A DNA stretch of 64,000 bases from Ectothiorhodospiraceae bacterium BW-2. Lineage in GTDB: Bacteria; Pseudomonadota; Gammaproteobacteria; Thiohalomonadales; Thiohalomonadaceae. The stretch covers positions 4,010,141-4,074,140 of the forward strand of contig CP032507.1 in the NCBI GenBank assembly GCA_008375315.1, read 5' to 3'. Of this stretch, positions 1-11,003 are shown in pieces; position 1 is the first letter of the stretch; the number at the start of each line of letters is the position of its first letter. A program made the translations under genes and the position numbers. Under the pieces are notes generated by a model, which ran no database searches, was not told where the DNA came from, and worked only from the letters and a program-made list of their open reading frames with translations.

Positions 1-3000
1 CGAACCCACTGTCACTCGGTGGAATGGCGACAATTTCGTAGTTTCCTAGCGGTAGATCGGCCAGAGTTCTGCGGCCACTCTCATCGCTCACCCCCTGAGA
101 AGCTCCATTTAGCCAAATCTCGGCCCCTGCGAGCGGCTGATCCCCAGCCGTGATGCTCACCACGACCGTTCTGGTCGGTCTGTTCTCTAATACTAGCTGC
201 GGATGGGTGACGCTAGCGCTCTCGGGTCTAAATTTTGCCACCGCTTCAGGGAGTGTGGTGCGGTATCCCGCTTTAGCCGCATAGAGTCTTAATAGCGAGT
301 GGGTAAGAGTCTGATTGGTATATCCCCCTAGGTTAATATCGATATTATTAAAGTGGTAGTTACCCTCACTATCGGTAGTGGCGATGCGCTCCGGCAAGGT
401 ATCGGCAGGCACGGCAGTACCAGCTTGTAGCGCGACCAACTCCTCTATCGTCGCGCTAAATGTGAAGCGGCGCTCATAGCGCTGCGACGACTCATTAGCC
501 ACCGCCCGCAGGACGATACCGACACCCGCACCATCAATATAGCGTTGATCGCTCTGATTTTGCCCCACCTCAGCAAACTGTACGAGCTGATTCACCAGCT
601 TATGGTTCGAGAGTGCGGCCACTAGCACGCCCCAGTTTAGTACTGGGGTATGGCTCTGCGACTCACTCAGTGCAAGAGTTGCCTCGGAGGTAGGCTCGGT
701 TTGCCAGCTAAAATCGCCCGCCGCTGTCGGTCGCAGATAGCTAGTCTCGTCGCCCCCACCACTTTGCCAGCTAATATCGAGCTGCCAGTAGGTCTGATCG
801 CTCTCCTCCTCTCCCTCTTGCGGCTCAAGATAGAAGAAGCCGATCTCTCGCCCCCCTTTGAGCTGGGGGTTGCTGTCAAGAGGCACCGGTACCAATTTAG
901 CCGGATTGAGCTGCACTACCGCCTCTAGCTGTTGCGATATCTCATCGTAGTCGGGTCTCTCATCACCGTTAAGATCATAACTAATCGCGAGCTCCAGAAT
1001 GAAGCGCCCAGTATAGTAGGCCTCATCATATTGTGCCGTTGCCACGCTACGACCGAGAATGGTTATCTCTTTAAGCAGCTCGTTCGCGGTCAATATATGC
1101 TTATCGTCGCTGCCGAGTTGGGTAAGGGTGTTCCATTGGCTGCCCCCGTTATCACCGACTAACAGACGCCCAGCTGTCGCTGAGACCGTCTCCGCCGGAC
1201 GGATTCGCCATTGATAGCTTGCGGCTGGATCGTCATCGACCTCAAATTGATTTAACTCATCGTTGTAGCGCAGCGTTGACATAAGCGCCGGAGAGAGCAG
1301 ATGGACTTCGGCCCCTGCCAGCGGGTGACCGTTGCTATCAACTAGCTGGCCGGTGATCGTGGCGGTTGTACTCAGTTGTGGCAGGATGAGATTAACATTA
1401 ACGGCTGCAGCGCTAGCTTGTAATAGGGTATCGACGGCGAGGCTCTGGCTAACCCGCTGATAGTCGCCATGCAGGGCTGAGATCGTTAGCGTGCTACTGT
1501 CGGAGGGGGGAACAATATCATCAAAAACCGCCCTACCCTCGCTATCGGTAAGAGCCACATACTGCTCTGCAATAGAGACCCTTGCCCCCTCTATCGGTTG
1601 ACCTGAACGAGCAGTCACAGTCACTTCAACTCTCCGTTTTAGTGAGGTCAACTGCTTTAGTACAAAGGCGTAGTCATAGAGTCCGCCCGCTGTCTCGCCC
1701 TGTCTCATTAACGCCCCATCTTCGGCGGTGGTTAAGAGCCACTTTTGCGGGGAGACCTCCCTAGCGAGGGCATAACTCTCTTCATTGCTGTAGCCGTAGT
1801 GGGTGCCCACGCTATCACTCACGCCCGCGCCGCTATTATTGCCGAGCGCTGGATTGATAAATTTAACGCCCTCGGCAACGCGCTGCCAGCCGTCAGCGCC
1901 TCGAAGGTAGAGATCGATATCGGCCCGATCCCCAAAGTTCGATAGTAGAGCGTAGTACTGCTCCATCTTGCCACTTAAGAGCTGACTCTGGTAAGGAACA
2001 ACAGTCGCGTAACTGCCTAAGGCGGCGGCGGTAGTATCGGCGGCGGCGAGGGTCTCGCCACTGGTCATATCTTTCACTTCGACTCGGGAGCCGGCCACCA
2101 CGCTCCAGCTCCAATCGGGCCGCGCTGTCAGCGTCTCGGCATCAAGCTGGTGATCGCGAGCAAAGTCGGCCGCAGCCTCTTGAGCTAACTGGTCTATATT
2201 CCGAATCGTATCGGCAGAGCGGTAAGGGGTGACGAGCAGACGGATATCGCGACTAGGGTTACTACGACCGGCCCTATGCAGCAGTACCGCTTTATGCTGC
2301 CCACGGCCACGAGTCGGCACTGCGAGGGGGGCCGCTGCGTTAAATCGATAGAGGGGGCGATTGCTCTCTGACTCCTCCTGCTGCGGTAGCACTCCACGAC
2401 TCAACAGCTCTCCCCCCTGCTGCACGGCAGGCTGCATCACCGCATAGAGAGAGGGGCTATTTGGAACGGGAACTTCAATGGTCACATAGCCCGGTTTACG
2501 CAGCTCGACACTCTCTCCTGGCACGGCGCTAATCGTTAATCCCGTCGCAGGGTCGGTAATGGTACCGATTAGACTACCGTCATAGTAAACATCAACCCCT
2601 TGAAGCAGTTGTGGCACACTAATGTTGCTATCTTCGGGCAGGCCATAACTGCGGACAACAACAGTCCGCGCCTCACCCGGCTGTTGCGGGATCGGCTCAT
2701 CTAAGAGGAAAGTCGTGGTCTCGGTGATCGTGCTTGGCGCGTAGTCACCCCCGCTCGCATCGCTTAACTGTAGGGTGTAGCCGGTGGCATCGGCCACTGT
2801 TACGCGAGTCGTGGTGCCGTTAAAGATAATCTCTAGCGTTTTAGTGGCGCTTGTTGAGACGGCCCCCTCGCTATAGAGGGTCGCAGAGACGCCGTTTGAG
2901 AGCGGAATCTCAGTCACTACAGTGCTACCGCCCTCCAGTTGTACCGCTAGCGGGGTGGCCAGATAGATCCAGTGCCCCGCCCCCGGAGTGAGTAGGGCCA

Positions 3001-3520
3001 GCGTGCCATTTTGACTTAGTAGATCGTAAAAAGACCATGAGCCACCCCCAAAGGCAAACAGTCGTTGCGGATAGAGACCGGCACGCCGTAGCTCGGTAGC
3101 GAAGCTCTCTGTGGCCAAGGCCTCTGAACCGGTACCAATTAGATTCCAGCCCGATACCAGCGTATCGACCTGAAACGGTTGAGCCGCACCTGAGAGGGTC
3201 AGGGTAGCCGTCGCCTCTGAATCGATCTTCACCCAAACCCCTCTATTGACTAGGGAGTTAACCGGCTCATCTTTGAGTGCCCCTTGCCCAGTTACCGCAT
3301 CGTAGAAGCTCCAGCTACCGTTGCCAAAGGCAAATATTCGGCTAATGCCATCCTGTTGCCGAAAAAAGTCGCTAACCTTGGTTGAACCATCGCTATCGGC
3401 CTGAGAGTGAAGCGTCACCAAATTCCATCCTGGATTGAGCGTTAGCGTCTGCGCTGCAGAGAGGGTGGATGAGGCAACAACCAGCCATAGAGCAAAGATA
3501 AAACGAAGAGAGTTGACCAT
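1..3520 (-). CDS. Large secreted repeat protein with carboxypeptidase-regulatory-like domains (partial, runs off the left edge)
   Basis: An open frame starts at ATG 3520 and has no stop before the window edge, giving about 1173 residues of a longer protein. Residues 1-23 are a signal peptide (hydrophobic core, then LSA|AQ), so it is exported. Two copies of a ~93-residue module follow: GWNLV at 31 and GWNLI at 124, each with AFGxGSWSFYD (64-74 and 156-166). Later come at least three stretches of the form GxPLxGAxV...DxxGxxxF, typical of carboxypeptidase-regulatory-like (Ig-like) folds, near residues 627, 720 and 1118. Residues 849-860 (DLNGDERPDYDE) match a dockerin/EF-hand Ca2+ loop. No catalytic domain is visible in the part present. 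The function is unknown; a surface or periplasmic adhesin-like or matrix protein is an inference. It lies just beyond a possible truD remnant, so it may be a lineage-specific insertion in an otherwise conserved block. Confidence 0.85.
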   Translation of the reverse strand, partial: MVNSLRFIFALWLVVASSTLSAAQTLTLNPGWNLVTLHSQADSDGSTKVSDFFRQQDGISRIFAFGNGSWSFYDAVTGQGALKDEPVNSLVNRGVWVKIDSEATATLTLSGAAQPFQVDTLVSGWNLIGTGSEALATESFATELRRAGLYPQRLFAFGGGSWSFYDLLSQNGTLALLTPGAGHWIYLATPLAVQLEGGSTVVTEIPLSNGVSATLYSEGAVSTSATKTLEIIFNGTTTRVTVADATGYTLQLSDASGGDYAPSTITETTTFLLDEPIPQQPGEARTVVVRSYGLPEDSNISVPQLLQGVDVYYDGSLIGTITDPATGLTISAVPGESVELRKPGYVTIEVPVPNSPSLYAVMQPAVQQGGELLSRGVLPQQEESESNRPLYRFNAAAPLAVPTRGRGQHKAVLLHRAGRSNPSRDIRLLVTPYRSADTIRNIDQLAQEAAADFARDHQLDAETLTARPDWSWSVVAGSRVEVKDMTSGETLAAADTTAAALGSYATVVPYQSQLLSGKMEQYYALLSNFGDRADIDLYLRGADGWQRVAEGVKFINPALGNNSGAGVSDSVGTHYGYSNEESYALAREVSPQKWLLTTAEDGALMRQGETAGGLYDYAFVLKQLTSLKRRVEVTVTARSGQPIEGARVSIAEQYVALTDSEGRAVFDDIVPPSDSSTLTISALHGDYQRVSQSLAVDTLLQASAAAVNVNLILPQLSTTATITGQLVDSNGHPLAGAEVHLLSPALMSTLRYNDELNQFEVDDDPAASYQWRIRPAETVSATAGRLLVGDNGGSQWNTLTQLGSDDKHILTANELLKEITILGRSVATAQYDEAYYTGRFILELAISYDLNGDERPDYDEISQQLEAVVQLNPAKLVPVPLDSNPQLKGGREIGFFYLEPQEGEEESDQTYWQLDISWQSGGGDETSYLRPTAAGDFSWQTEPTSEATLALSESQSHTPVLNWGVLVAALSNHKLVNQLVQFAEVGQNQSDQRYIDGAGVGIVLRAVANESSQRYERRFTFSATIEELVALQAGTAVPADTLPERIATTDSEGNYHFNNIDINLGGYTNQTLTHSLLRLYAAKAGYRTTLPEAVAKFRPESASVTHPQLVLENRPTRTVVVSITAGDQPLAGAEIWLNGASQGVSDESGRRTLADLPLGNYEIVAIPPSDSGF

Positions 3521-3703
3521 AACCTTAGACTTCCGAGGGTGATAGATAGGGGTTGAGATTGCTGCTAAGGATAGACCATTTTTGGCGGTATGGCAAATAG
3601 GGTGAAAAACAGACCACCATTAAAAAACGCAATATAATCAATAGACTATGTAAGCAGCGCACAATTCAACCTAAGATTGTTTGCAAAAAATTATCCGCTT
3701 ACC
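3521..3703. other. Non-coding gap upstream of the secreted repeat protein
   Basis: This is the gene-free part of the 3521-3831 interval. It is AT-richer than its surroundings near 3590-3700. It should hold the promoter of the gene starting at 3520, but no convincing -35/-10 pair was found on the minus strand. No tRNA, terminator or strong inverted repeat was seen. Confidence 0.5.
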
Positions 3704-3835
3704 TTAACTCTCACAGGCGGCAGCGTCGCTCGGGGTAGCGCCACGACACTCGATAACTTCGCGGTGGTGCTGGCGAATGGTGGCAACTGCCACCCGCTCC
3801 CCCCAAGCTCTCGGCCAGTTCAGTGCGGTAGTCAT
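3704..3835 (-). pseudogene. Possible truD remnant overlapping the ispDF stop
   Basis: A 43-codon frame begins with ATG at 3835, overlapping the ispDF TGA in an ATGA junction, the classic arrangement for ispF-truD coupling in gammaproteobacteria. Its first ~28 residues contain WPRAWGERVAVATIRQ and EVIE. This resembles the N-terminus of TruD (tRNA pseudouridine-13 synthase), where a PRA(Y/W)G element precedes a (T/L)(I/L)R...DF.V.E element. The frame then runs into an unrelated tail and stops at TAA 3704. A full TruD is about 340-350 residues, so if this reading is right the gene is a stump. The assignment rests on a short match and on gene order; a chance short ORF remains possible. Confidence 0.35.
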
Positions 3836-5025
3836 GCACTCACAAGCAGCGCTACGGCGTGGGTGGCTATCCCCTCTTCGCGGCCGATAAAGCCCATCTT
3901 TTCGGTGGTGGTCGCCTTCACGCTCACCTGTGCTAGCTTTATATCGAGATCAGCGGCAACGGTTCGGCGCATAGCGTCGATATAGGGGGCTAGTTTAGGC
4001 TGCTGCGCGATGATAGTGATATCGCAATTGGCCACCCGCCACGACTGTTGCTGAAGTAGTGTCGCCACACGACGCAGCAGAATGCGGCTATCGATGTGGC
4101 GATATGCGGCGGCGCTGTCGGGAAAGTGTTGGCCAATATCGCCCAGTGCTGCCGCGCCTAACAGGGCATCCGCTAGCGCATGTAGCACCACATCGCCATC
4201 GGAGTGGGCCTCTAGCCCCTTCGGATAGTCGATAGCCACACCGCCTAATTTTAACGGTTTATCGGCCTCAAAGCGGTGGGCATCGTAGCCGTGCCCGATA
4301 CGAAAGGGGGGGGGCTTCGCCGCTAGTCGCTGTTGTCGTTGCAAAATCGCTTCGGCACGGGGTAGATCTTGCGGCCAGGTGATTTTAAGATTCTCTTCGC
4401 TGCCGACGACCAGTTGCGGTTGCCCCCCTAGCCGCTCTATCGCTGAGGCCTCATCGGTCATCGCTAGCTTTTCGGCCTTAACCTGCTCTAACGCCTGCCG
4501 AAGTAGCCCATAGCGGAACATCTGCGGTGTTAGGGCACGCCAAATCTTATCGCGCGAGATCGTCTCGATCACACGCTGTTCACCCTCGATCCGTTTGAGA
4601 GTATCGGCAACGGCGACCCCTAGTAGCCCGCCGACCGGGTGGTGTTGCAACGTTTGCAGCAGCGTATTCAGATCGTCCGCACTCAAGCAGGGACGCGCTG
4701 CATCGTGAACTAGCACCCAATCCTCTAGTTCGGCTATCGACTGTAGCCGCGCTAGGCCATTGAGTACCGACTCACTCCGCTCGCTCCCCCCTTGAGCCTG
4801 CATCAATTTAGGGTCGGTCAGCGCCAAGTTAGGCCAGTGGTTATCGGCTGCCGACAGCACCACCACAATCCCGCTTATTAGCGGGTGATCTAAAAAGCGC
4901 TGTAGCGTCATCTCCAGCACCGTGCGACCGCACAGCGGCAGATACTGTTTCGGGGTCTCCCCCCCCATCCGTCTGCCGATACCGGCCGCCGGAATAATTG
5001 CCCAATAGCGCACTGACTGACTCAT
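3832..5025 (-). CDS. ispDF: Bifunctional IspD/IspF (MEP cytidylyltransferase and 2-C-methyl-D-erythritol 2,4-cyclodiphosphate synthase)
   Basis: A 397-residue protein carries two consecutive enzymes of the MEP isoprenoid pathway. Residues 1-~232 are IspD (IPAAGIGRRMGGETPKQYLPL nucleotide-binding start, VLVHDAARPC, later LKITWPQDLPRAEAIL). Residues ~241-397 are IspF (RIGHGYDAHRF with metal ligands D248 and H250, then HSDGD, and KATTTEKMGFIGREEGIA near the end). The join is KPPPF at 237-241, encoded by nine consecutive C on the coding strand. In most gammaproteobacteria ispD and ispF are separate neighbouring genes; fused IspDF is known mainly from alpha- and epsilonproteobacteria. The ATG start overlaps the ftsB stop by 4 nt, so it is probably translated in the eno-ftsB-ispDF operon. 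Confidence 0.95.
   Translation of the reverse strand: MSQSVRYWAIIPAAGIGRRMGGETPKQYLPLCGRTVLEMTLQRFLDHPLISGIVVVLSAADNHWPNLALTDPKLMQAQGGSERSESVLNGLARLQSIAELEDWVLVHDAARPCLSADDLNTLLQTLQHHPVGGLLGVAVADTLKRIEGEQRVIETISRDKIWRALTPQMFRYGLLRQALEQVKAEKLAMTDEASAIERLGGQPQLVVGSEENLKITWPQDLPRAEAILQRQQRLAAKPPPFRIGHGYDAHRFEADKPLKLGGVAIDYPKGLEAHSDGDVVLHALADALLGAAALGDIGQHFPDSAAAYRHIDSRILLRRVATLLQQQSWRVANCDITIIAQQPKLAPYIDAMRRTVAADLDIKLAQVSVKATTTEKMGFIGREEGIATHAVALLVSA
4306..4314. repeat. Homopolymer tract (G9 on +, C9 in coding sense) at the IspD-IspF junction
   Basis: Nine identical bases encode the three prolines (residues 238-240) that link the two enzymes of ispDF. Homopolymers of this length are prone to polymerase slippage and sequencing indels; a one-base change would separate IspD from IspF. 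Confidence 0.9.
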
Positions 5026-5312
5026 GGTGCTGTGTTTGATTCAATAATGTAGAGGTAGGCTTCACCCGGCTTGACCATGCCCAGTTCGGAGCGGGCTCGC
5101 TCCTCAATGGCATCTAGGCCGGTTTTTAGATCGATCACCTCGGCGGCAAGCGTCTCGTTGCGTAGCTGTAGCTCGCTATTTTGCTGTAGCTGGTGGCCAA
5201 TGGCCGCCTCCAGCTCCCACAGACGCAATACCCCTCCGGGAGTGAACCAGAGGCGATATTGCATCCAAACCAGCGCTAGCAGCAGCAACAGCGGCAATAG
5301 CAGCCGTGGCAA
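5022..5312 (-). CDS. ftsB: Cell division protein FtsB
   Basis: This 96-residue protein has one N-terminal membrane segment (LLLPLLLLLALVWMQYRLWF, residues 4-23). A coiled coil with many Q/E/L residues follows at about 32-75 (LWELEAAIGHQLQQNSEL), then the ending ARSELGMVKPGEAYLYII typical of FtsB (DivIC family). FtsB works with FtsL and FtsQ in the divisome at midcell. The position between eno and ispD is the standard gammaproteobacterial arrangement. The start lies 30 nt downstream of the eno stop, and the TGA overlaps the ispDF ATG. Confidence 0.93.
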   Translation of the reverse strand: MPRLLLPLLLLLALVWMQYRLWFTPGGVLRLWELEAAIGHQLQQNSELQLRNETLAAEVIDLKTGLDAIEERARSELGMVKPGEAYLYIIESNTAP

Positions 5313-5342
5313 GAGGGCGTTGCCGTTCGGTAGGAGGAGAAA

Positions 5343-6656
<1,314 letters not shown>

Positions 6657-6728
6657 TTAATCTCCTGTCACAGTGAATGAATTTAGTCGAAAGGTAAGGG
6701 TAGAGAGCGCCATTTTACCTGCTGAATG

Positions 6729-7556
6729 TTACAGTAGCGGTGTCGCCTTCACGGTGGCATCGACTCTTTGTAGCGTCTCTAACAGCGGCTCTAGCTGGTG
6801 CAGCGGCCACATATTCGGGCCATCGCTTAACGCTCGATCGGGGTCGGGGTGGGTCTCGATAAATAGTCCAGAGATGCCGGCCGCTACCGCTGCCCGAGCT
6901 AACAGCGGCACAAATTGGCGCTGCCCCCCCGATCGCTCCCCTAGCCCCCCCGGCTGCTGTACTGAGTGGGTGGCGTCAAAGATAACCGGAGCCCCCGTTT
7001 GGCGCATAATCTGTAACGAGCGCATATCGCTAATTAGGGTATGGTAACCGAAGCTCACTCCTCGTTCGCACACCATGATCTGTTCATTACCTACCTGTCG
7101 CATCTTTTCGACCACATGCACCATATCGTCTGGGGCGAGAAACTGCCCCTTTTTGATATTGACCGGCCTACCCTGCCGCGCTACCTGCTGCATAAAGTGG
7201 GTCTGGCGGCACAAAAAGGCGGGAGTTTGTAAAATATCGACCACATCGGCCACCTCATCGAGCGGGGTATTGTCATGCACATCGGTCAGCACCGGTAGGG
7301 CTAGTTCGGTGCGCACCCGTTGTAAAATGCGTAGCCCCGCCTCTATCCCCGGCCCGCGAAAGCTGTTGGCTGAGGTGCGATTGGCCTTATCGAATGAGGC
7401 CTTAAAGATAAACGGCAGCGCTAACCGAGTCGTTATCGCTTTCAGTTCGGTCGCTGTGGCCATGATGAGCGCCTCCGACTCAATCACGCAGGGGCCGGCA
7501 ATGAGTAGCAGTGGCGCATCGAGCCCTATCTTAAAATCGAGTAGTCGCATCGCCAT
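6729..7556 (-). CDS. kdsA: 3-deoxy-8-phosphooctulonate synthase (KDO-8-phosphate synthase)
   Basis: This 275-residue protein condenses phosphoenolpyruvate with arabinose 5-phosphate to make KDO-8-phosphate for lipopolysaccharide, so the organism has a Gram-negative envelope. Signature stretches are [67 protein letters not shown] and [13 protein letters not shown]. Two possible starts exist, ATG 7556 and ATG 7550; 7556 is one base past the pyrG stop and gives tight coupling. Length is close to that of E. coli KdsA. Confidence 0.97.
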   Translation of the reverse strand: MAMRLLDFKIGLDAPLLLIAGPCVIESEALIMATATELKAITTRLALPFIFKASFDKANRTSANSFRGPGIEAGLRILQRVRTELALPVLTDVHDNTPLDEVADVVDILQTPAFLCRQTHFMQQVARQGRPVNIKKGQFLAPDDMVHVVEKMRQVGNEQIMVCERGVSFGYHTLISDMRSLQIMRQTGAPVIFDATHSVQQPGGLGERSGGQRQFVPLLARAAVAAGISGLFIETHPDPDRALSDGPNMWPLHQLEPLLETLQRVDATVKATPLL

Positions 7557-7557
7557 C

Positions 7558-9198
<1,641 letters not shown>

Positions 9199-9271
9199 TT
9201 AGCTGCCTTCATTCTGAAAACCAAAGAGGGAGGGGGATAAACGGTTACCGCTAAATAGCTATAGCGCTGCC

Positions 9272-9300
9272 ATTGTGCGCAATTTATCCCCTTTTTGCAA
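9272..9300 (-). promoter_or_regulatory. Candidate sigma-70 promoter for pyrG
   Basis: Reading leftwards on the minus strand: -35 TTGCAA (9300-9295), a 17-nt spacer, then -10 CACAAT (9277-9272). Each box matches 4 of 6 consensus positions and the spacing is ideal. It lies in the divergent pyrG/zapD gap. Transcription would start near 9265. Confidence 0.4.
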
Positions 9301-9414
9301 TCGGCATCTCGCCTCACACAGCTCTAGGTGAGCGTGACAGTTCGTGTTAACCTATGGCCCAATTTTGAGAGTGCCAGCTAGTCTTCAACCCCACACCGTG
9401 AACTATCAACCCAC

Positions 9415-10206
9415 ATGAGTCACAACGCCGCCACCATTCGTTTCACCACCTATGAGCACCCCCTCGGGGAGCGTATCCGTACCCTGTTGCGACTAGAACA
9501 TCTGTTTCGTCAGGCCCATTTTTTTCATCGCGAATGCCGTAATGGCTGGGATAGCCGGATGCTGGTTGTCTCGCTATTTGAACTGCTCGATCTCTTTAGC
9601 CGTACCGATCTAAAAAGTGAAATTATGAAGGAGATTGATCGCTCCATCGCTAGCCTACAGCCGCTGATTGAAAACCCTAGGGTCGATACCACTCGGCTCA
9701 GTATGACCTTAAAACTGCTCAAGCGGATTAATGATAATCTGATTGAAACCCCGGGACAACTAGGCCAAGAGCTGCGTGATGATCCCTTTTTAACCTCGAT
9801 TCGCCAACGAAGCACCATTCCCGGCGGCACATGCGATTTTGATCTGCCCGCCTACCACCAGTGGTTAGAGGGCGATCCAGCGCTACGACTGCGGCTACAG
9901 CAGGAGTGGCTAGAGACACTCACCCCTATTCGTCAGGCGATTGAGGGGCTGTTGCAGATGGTACGAGATAGCGCCACCCCGTGCGCTGTCACCGCCATCA
10001 ATGGACAGTATCAGCAGCCGCTCGATACTCAACATGCCTATCAGATGATCCGTATCAAGCTGCCATGCTGTCGGGAGACGCTCTATCCTGAGATAAGCGG
10101 TAGCCGCCACCGAATCAATATCCGCTTTATGCAACTCAACCAGCTATCCCTCCCCGAACCGGTCAATCTTGATAGGCAGTTCGAGCTCTCACTCTGCCTG
10201 CTATGA
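9415..10206 (+). CDS. zapD: Cell division protein ZapD
   Basis: This 263-residue cytosolic protein of the ZapD (DUF1342) family cross-links FtsZ filaments. It begins TIRFTTYEHPLGERIRTLLRLEHLF, matching the conserved N-terminal helical domain. It continues with helices to about residue 180 and ends in a beta-rich half (YQQPLDTQHAYQMIRIKL, NIRFMQLN) typical of the family. Its pairing with yacG, with ATGA overlap at 10203-10206, is the usual gammaproteobacterial arrangement. It is divergent from pyrG across 216 nt. Confidence 0.93.
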   Translation: MSHNAATIRFTTYEHPLGERIRTLLRLEHLFRQAHFFHRECRNGWDSRMLVVSLFELLDLFSRTDLKSEIMKEIDRSIASLQPLIENPRVDTTRLSMTLKLLKRINDNLIETPGQLGQELRDDPFLTSIRQRSTIPGGTCDFDLPAYHQWLEGDPALRLRLQQEWLETLTPIRQAIEGLLQMVRDSATPCAVTAINGQYQQPLDTQHAYQMIRIKLPCCRETLYPEISGSRHRINIRFMQLNQLSLPEPVNLDRQFELSLCLL

Positions 10207-10394
10207 TCCGCTGCCCCCTCTGTCACCAACCGACAAAGTGGCAAGATAACCCCTCTCGCCCCTTCTGCAGCGAGCGCTGCCGTCTAATCGATTTAGGCGA
10301 GTGGTATAGCGAAAACCGTCGCATTGCCGGTAACACAGAGAGCGCTTGCCACGACGATAAATCGCCACTACAATCGGACCATTACTTCGAGTAA
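10203..10394 (+). CDS. yacG: DNA gyrase inhibitor YacG
   Basis: This 63-residue zinc protein has the full four-cysteine site: CPLC at residues 4-7 and CSERC at about 22-26, followed by LIDLGEWYSENRRIAG. The family binds GyrB and inhibits gyrase in E. coli. The start overlaps the zapD stop by 4 nt, so translation is probably coupled. Confidence 0.92.
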   Translation: MIRCPLCHQPTKWQDNPSRPFCSERCRLIDLGEWYSENRRIAGNTESACHDDKSPLQSDHYFE

Positions 10395-10432
10395 TAGCTG
10401 TTTAAACGATATTTATAACTTCAACCCGCAAC

Positions 10433-10446
10433 TACGCAGATGCGTA
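10433..10446. promoter_or_regulatory. Short palindrome upstream of the SCP2-like gene
   Basis: TACGCA and TGCGTA form a perfect inverted repeat with a 2-nt centre, 25 nt before the ATG at 10472. TTATAA/TATAAC sequences sit about 15 nt further upstream and could be a -10 box. It could be an operator half-site pair or a small leader hairpin. Confidence 0.25.
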
Positions 10447-10471
10447 CCAACCAACCATGGAGAGTCTAACT

Positions 10472-10876
10472 ATGGCAGAGATTTTTTCTGATGAGTGGAT
10501 GAATCAACTTAAAGATGCTTGGAATGCTGAACCGGAGGTGAAAGAGGCGCTGGCAAAAATTAACTTCTCTTCGATCATTTGCTGCGGCTTTAAGAACGAA
10601 GAGAACCCTAGAGGGGTGTTTGTGGTCGAAAATGGCGAGGCGGTTCGTGCCGGTGACTGGAGTGGCGAAGAGGCTAACTGGGATATGCGTGCCGATCGCG
10701 ATAACTGGATGAAGTGGATTCAAAAACCGCTAGGAATGACCTCAATGGGGATGGCGGTCGCTACCGGTAAGCTCAAATTTGCCAAGGGCGACTTTAAGGC
10801 GATGATGAAAGATCCCGGCATGGCCAGCCCATTTGTCAAAAGCTTCGCTTTAATGGCCAAAATCGGCGGCGAATAG
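10472..10876 (+). CDS. SCP2 sterol-binding/lipid-transfer family protein
   Basis: This 134-residue soluble protein has an SCP2-like layout. A helical start (IFSDEWMNQLKDAWNAEPEVKEAL) is followed by strands, then the typical C-terminal element GKLKFAKGDFKAMMKDPGMASPFVKSFALM, here split over residues ~100-130. SCP2 domains bind hydrophobic ligands in a tunnel; the ligand here is unknown. The start at 10472 is chosen over the in-frame ATG at 10457 because GGAGAG (10459-10464) is a good ribosome-binding site at 7 nt from the downstream ATG and lies inside the upstream one. A strong terminator follows, so it is probably its own unit or the end of the zapD-yacG unit. Confidence 0.75.
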   Translation: MAEIFSDEWMNQLKDAWNAEPEVKEALAKINFSSIICCGFKNEENPRGVFVVENGEAVRAGDWSGEEANWDMRADRDNWMKWIQKPLGMTSMGMAVATGKLKFAKGDFKAMMKDPGMASPFVKSFALMAKIGGE

Positions 10877-10903
10877 CCCCCTTTTTGCGGCCACAGTTTA
10901 GAT

Positions 10904-10931
10904 AACGCCACCGCTAACGGTGGCGTTTTTT
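10904..10931 (+). terminator. Rho-independent terminator after the SCP2-like gene
   Basis: AACGCCACCG (10904-10913) pairs perfectly with CGGTGGCGTT (10918-10927) around a CTAA tetraloop, and a run of T follows to 10931. This is the clearest intrinsic terminator in the window. Confidence 0.92.
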
Positions 10932-11003
10932 ATCTGTTTAAGTTTTTCAGTCCAACTGACGATAACAGCAGTGACTCCCCCCTTAGCCCGATATGAGAGA
11001 CCG

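Noticed and set aside
3677..3985. A + strand frame of 102 codons over the end of ispDF
   Set aside because: It is antisense to conserved IspF sequence for half its length, has no ribosome-binding site and no recognisable product.
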